Position numbers and translations under genes: made by a program. DNA of 6,264 nt from Chloroflexota bacterium (GTDB lineage: Bacteria; Chloroflexota; Anaerolineae; J102). The notes beneath the pieces were generated by a model. That model saw only the letters and a program-made list of their open reading frames with translations. It made no database searches and was not told the origin of the DNA. Below, in pieces: positions 5,629 to 6,264 of this stretch (position 1 is the first letter of the stretch; each line of letters begins with the position of its first letter). The DNA lies in the NCBI GenBank assembly GCA_003353825.1, contig PIVW01000354.1, positions 1-6,264 on the forward strand. The letters run 5' to 3'.

Positions 5629-6147
5629 CTATTTATCGGGCAGAAAAAAGAAAAAGCGCGTACCACGACCCACCTCACTCATTGCCTGAATCGAGGCCAG
5701 AGGGGTGCGCAAGTCGTGCCCGGTCCAGGCGACGAGATTGCGACGCATGGTATCGAGCTGGCGTTGTTTGCGGTCTGCTGTTTGTAGTTGGTTGGCCATG
5801 GCGTTAAAGGTCTGGGCTAATTCGGCCATCTCATTGTTGCCACGCACCGGTACCCTGGCGTCGAGATCCCCATCAGCGACAGCTCTTGCCCCGGCGTTCA
5901 ATTCAGAGATGCCATCATTGAGTGCCGCAGCCATGAAATAGCCTAAAGACATGGCAATGCCTCCGGCGAATACAAGTAACACCGTAGCCAGGAGTAGGTC
6001 GTGCTGGTTGGCGAACATAAGCCGGGCGGTCATCCACACGTTCAGGAATGTCAGAATACTTGCAAGGGCATAACCCCCGAGCAGTGTCCAGGTTATGCGC
6101 GGTGAACGGTAAATCCACCCCGCACGATAGGCGCCATAACCTGCTAG
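5629..6147 (-). pseudogene. Remnant of a HAMP sensor histidine kinase, 5' truncated and internally deleted
   Basis: This minus-strand frame is a damaged membrane histidine kinase. Residues below are numbered from a TTG at 6204, though no credible start exists. Two hydrophobic spans (about 38-60 and 70-93) lead to a HAMP linker (about 93-146, with AVADGDLDARVPVRGNNEM) and the phospho-acceptor box WTGHDLRTPLASIQAM (160-175), with His163. At residue 176 the text jumps to SEVGRGTRFFFFLP, which resembles the last strand of a HATPase_c domain, then PDK and a stop. The rest of the dimerisation helices and the N, G1 and F boxes are missing, so ATP binding and autophosphorylation are impossible. The 5' end runs into probable insertion-element DNA near 6148. 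In-frame ATG or GTG codons occur only inside the first membrane span. The methyltransferase gene begins 102 bases downstream. Confidence 0.8.
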
Positions 6148-6162
6148 GGTAGTGGTTACATA

Positions 6163-6191
6163 TTGACTGAAAATGTTCCAATTGATATTCT
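6163..6191 (+). promoter_or_regulatory. Sigma-70-type promoter of the putative transposase
   Basis: TTGACT (6163-6168) and TATTCT (6186-6191) are separated by exactly 17 bases. TGA before the -10 (6183-6185) gives an extended -10 element. Transcription would start near 6198, leaving a leader of about 24 bases with CGGAG (6210-6214) before the ATG at 6222. This is the best-spaced promoter in the window. Confidence 0.55.
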
Positions 6192-6221
6192 GCGTTAAAA
6201 GCAATCGAGCGGAGTACCATT

Positions 6222-6264
6222 ATGATTCAGAATGTTATCACATATCATTGTACGAAGTGTAACA
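6222..6264 (+). CDS. Start of a zinc-ribbon protein, probably a transposase (cut by window end)
   Basis: Only 14 codons are inside the window: MIQNVITYHCTKCN. ATG 6222 has CGGAG seven bases upstream and the promoter described above. The YHCTKC motif is the first half of a zinc ribbon at the very N-terminus, as in transposases of the IS1 group (InsA-type N-terminus) and related elements. Other zinc-ribbon proteins start similarly, so the identity is an inference supported mainly by its position next to a truncated gene and by the local base composition. Confidence 0.5.
   Translation, partial: MIQNVITYHCTKCN

Larger units (their letters stand above)
6148..6264 (+). mobile_element. Probable left end of an insertion sequence (continues beyond window)
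   Basis: From about 6148 the DNA becomes clearly more AT-rich than the kinase remnant. It holds, in order, a possible element terminus starting GGTAGTGG, a well-spaced outward-reading promoter (6163-6191), a ribosome binding site (6210-6214) and the start of a zinc-ribbon ORF at 6222. This compact layout is typical of insertion sequence left ends. The overlapping minus-strand kinase frame loses family resemblance at the same place. The exact terminus and the family (IS1-like is my best guess) are inferred; the right end and target duplication are outside the window. Confidence 0.5.

Noticed and set aside
5915..6220. A 101-codon minus-strand open frame starting with ATG at 6220
   Set aside because: It overlaps the kinase remnant in a different frame. 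The kinase frame shows clear membrane and HAMP features, while this one shows none.
1..6264. CRISPR array, phage genes, toxin-antitoxin or defence system
   Set aside because: No regularly spaced repeats, phage structural genes or defence-family motifs are visible on either strand. Apart from the kinase remnant and the probable insertion sequence edge, the window is core genome.

Overview
The window looks like a chromosomal translation and transcription gene cluster from a free-living bacterium, most likely a member of the Chloroflexota (Anaerolineae/Caldilineae type). That assignment rests on the gene order, the feel of the protein sequences and the HAMP-kinase fragment at the right end. It is an inference, because no phylogeny could be run.

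Positions 1-4480, plus strand: the 3' end of tuf (EF-Tu), then rpmG (L33), a tRNA-Trp gene, secE, nusG, rplK (L11), rplA (L1), an L10-type leader with a strong attenuator, rplJ (L10) and rplL (L7/L12). Together these supply the tRNA-delivery factor, the GTPase-associated stalk of the 50S subunit, the L1 stalk, one Sec translocon subunit and the transcription factor that couples RNA polymerase to the ribosome. NusG carries a strongly acidic N-terminal extension of about 72 residues. The 258-base gap before rplJ fits feedback control of rplJL by the L10-L12 complex. rpoB does not follow rplL. Instead a long hairpin at 4427-4471 appears to end transcription from both directions.

Positions 4543-5526, minus strand: an intact, stand-alone homocysteine S-methyltransferase-family gene (methionine synthesis or methyl-group recycling) with all three zinc-binding cysteines.

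Positions 5629-6264: a wrecked sensor histidine kinase on the minus strand, followed by what looks like the left end of an insertion sequence on the plus strand. The kinase keeps two membrane segments, HAMP and the phospho-acceptor histidine box. It then jumps, in frame, straight to the last residues of an ATPase domain. Its 5' end runs into AT-rich sequence holding a good promoter, a ribosome binding site and the first 14 codons of a zinc-ribbon protein that resembles a transposase.

The left four fifths of the window is ordinary conserved core genome. I do not see a new biological system. The points most worth checking are the double-damaged kinase, the probable insertion sequence edge, the acidic NusG extension and the rplJ leader.
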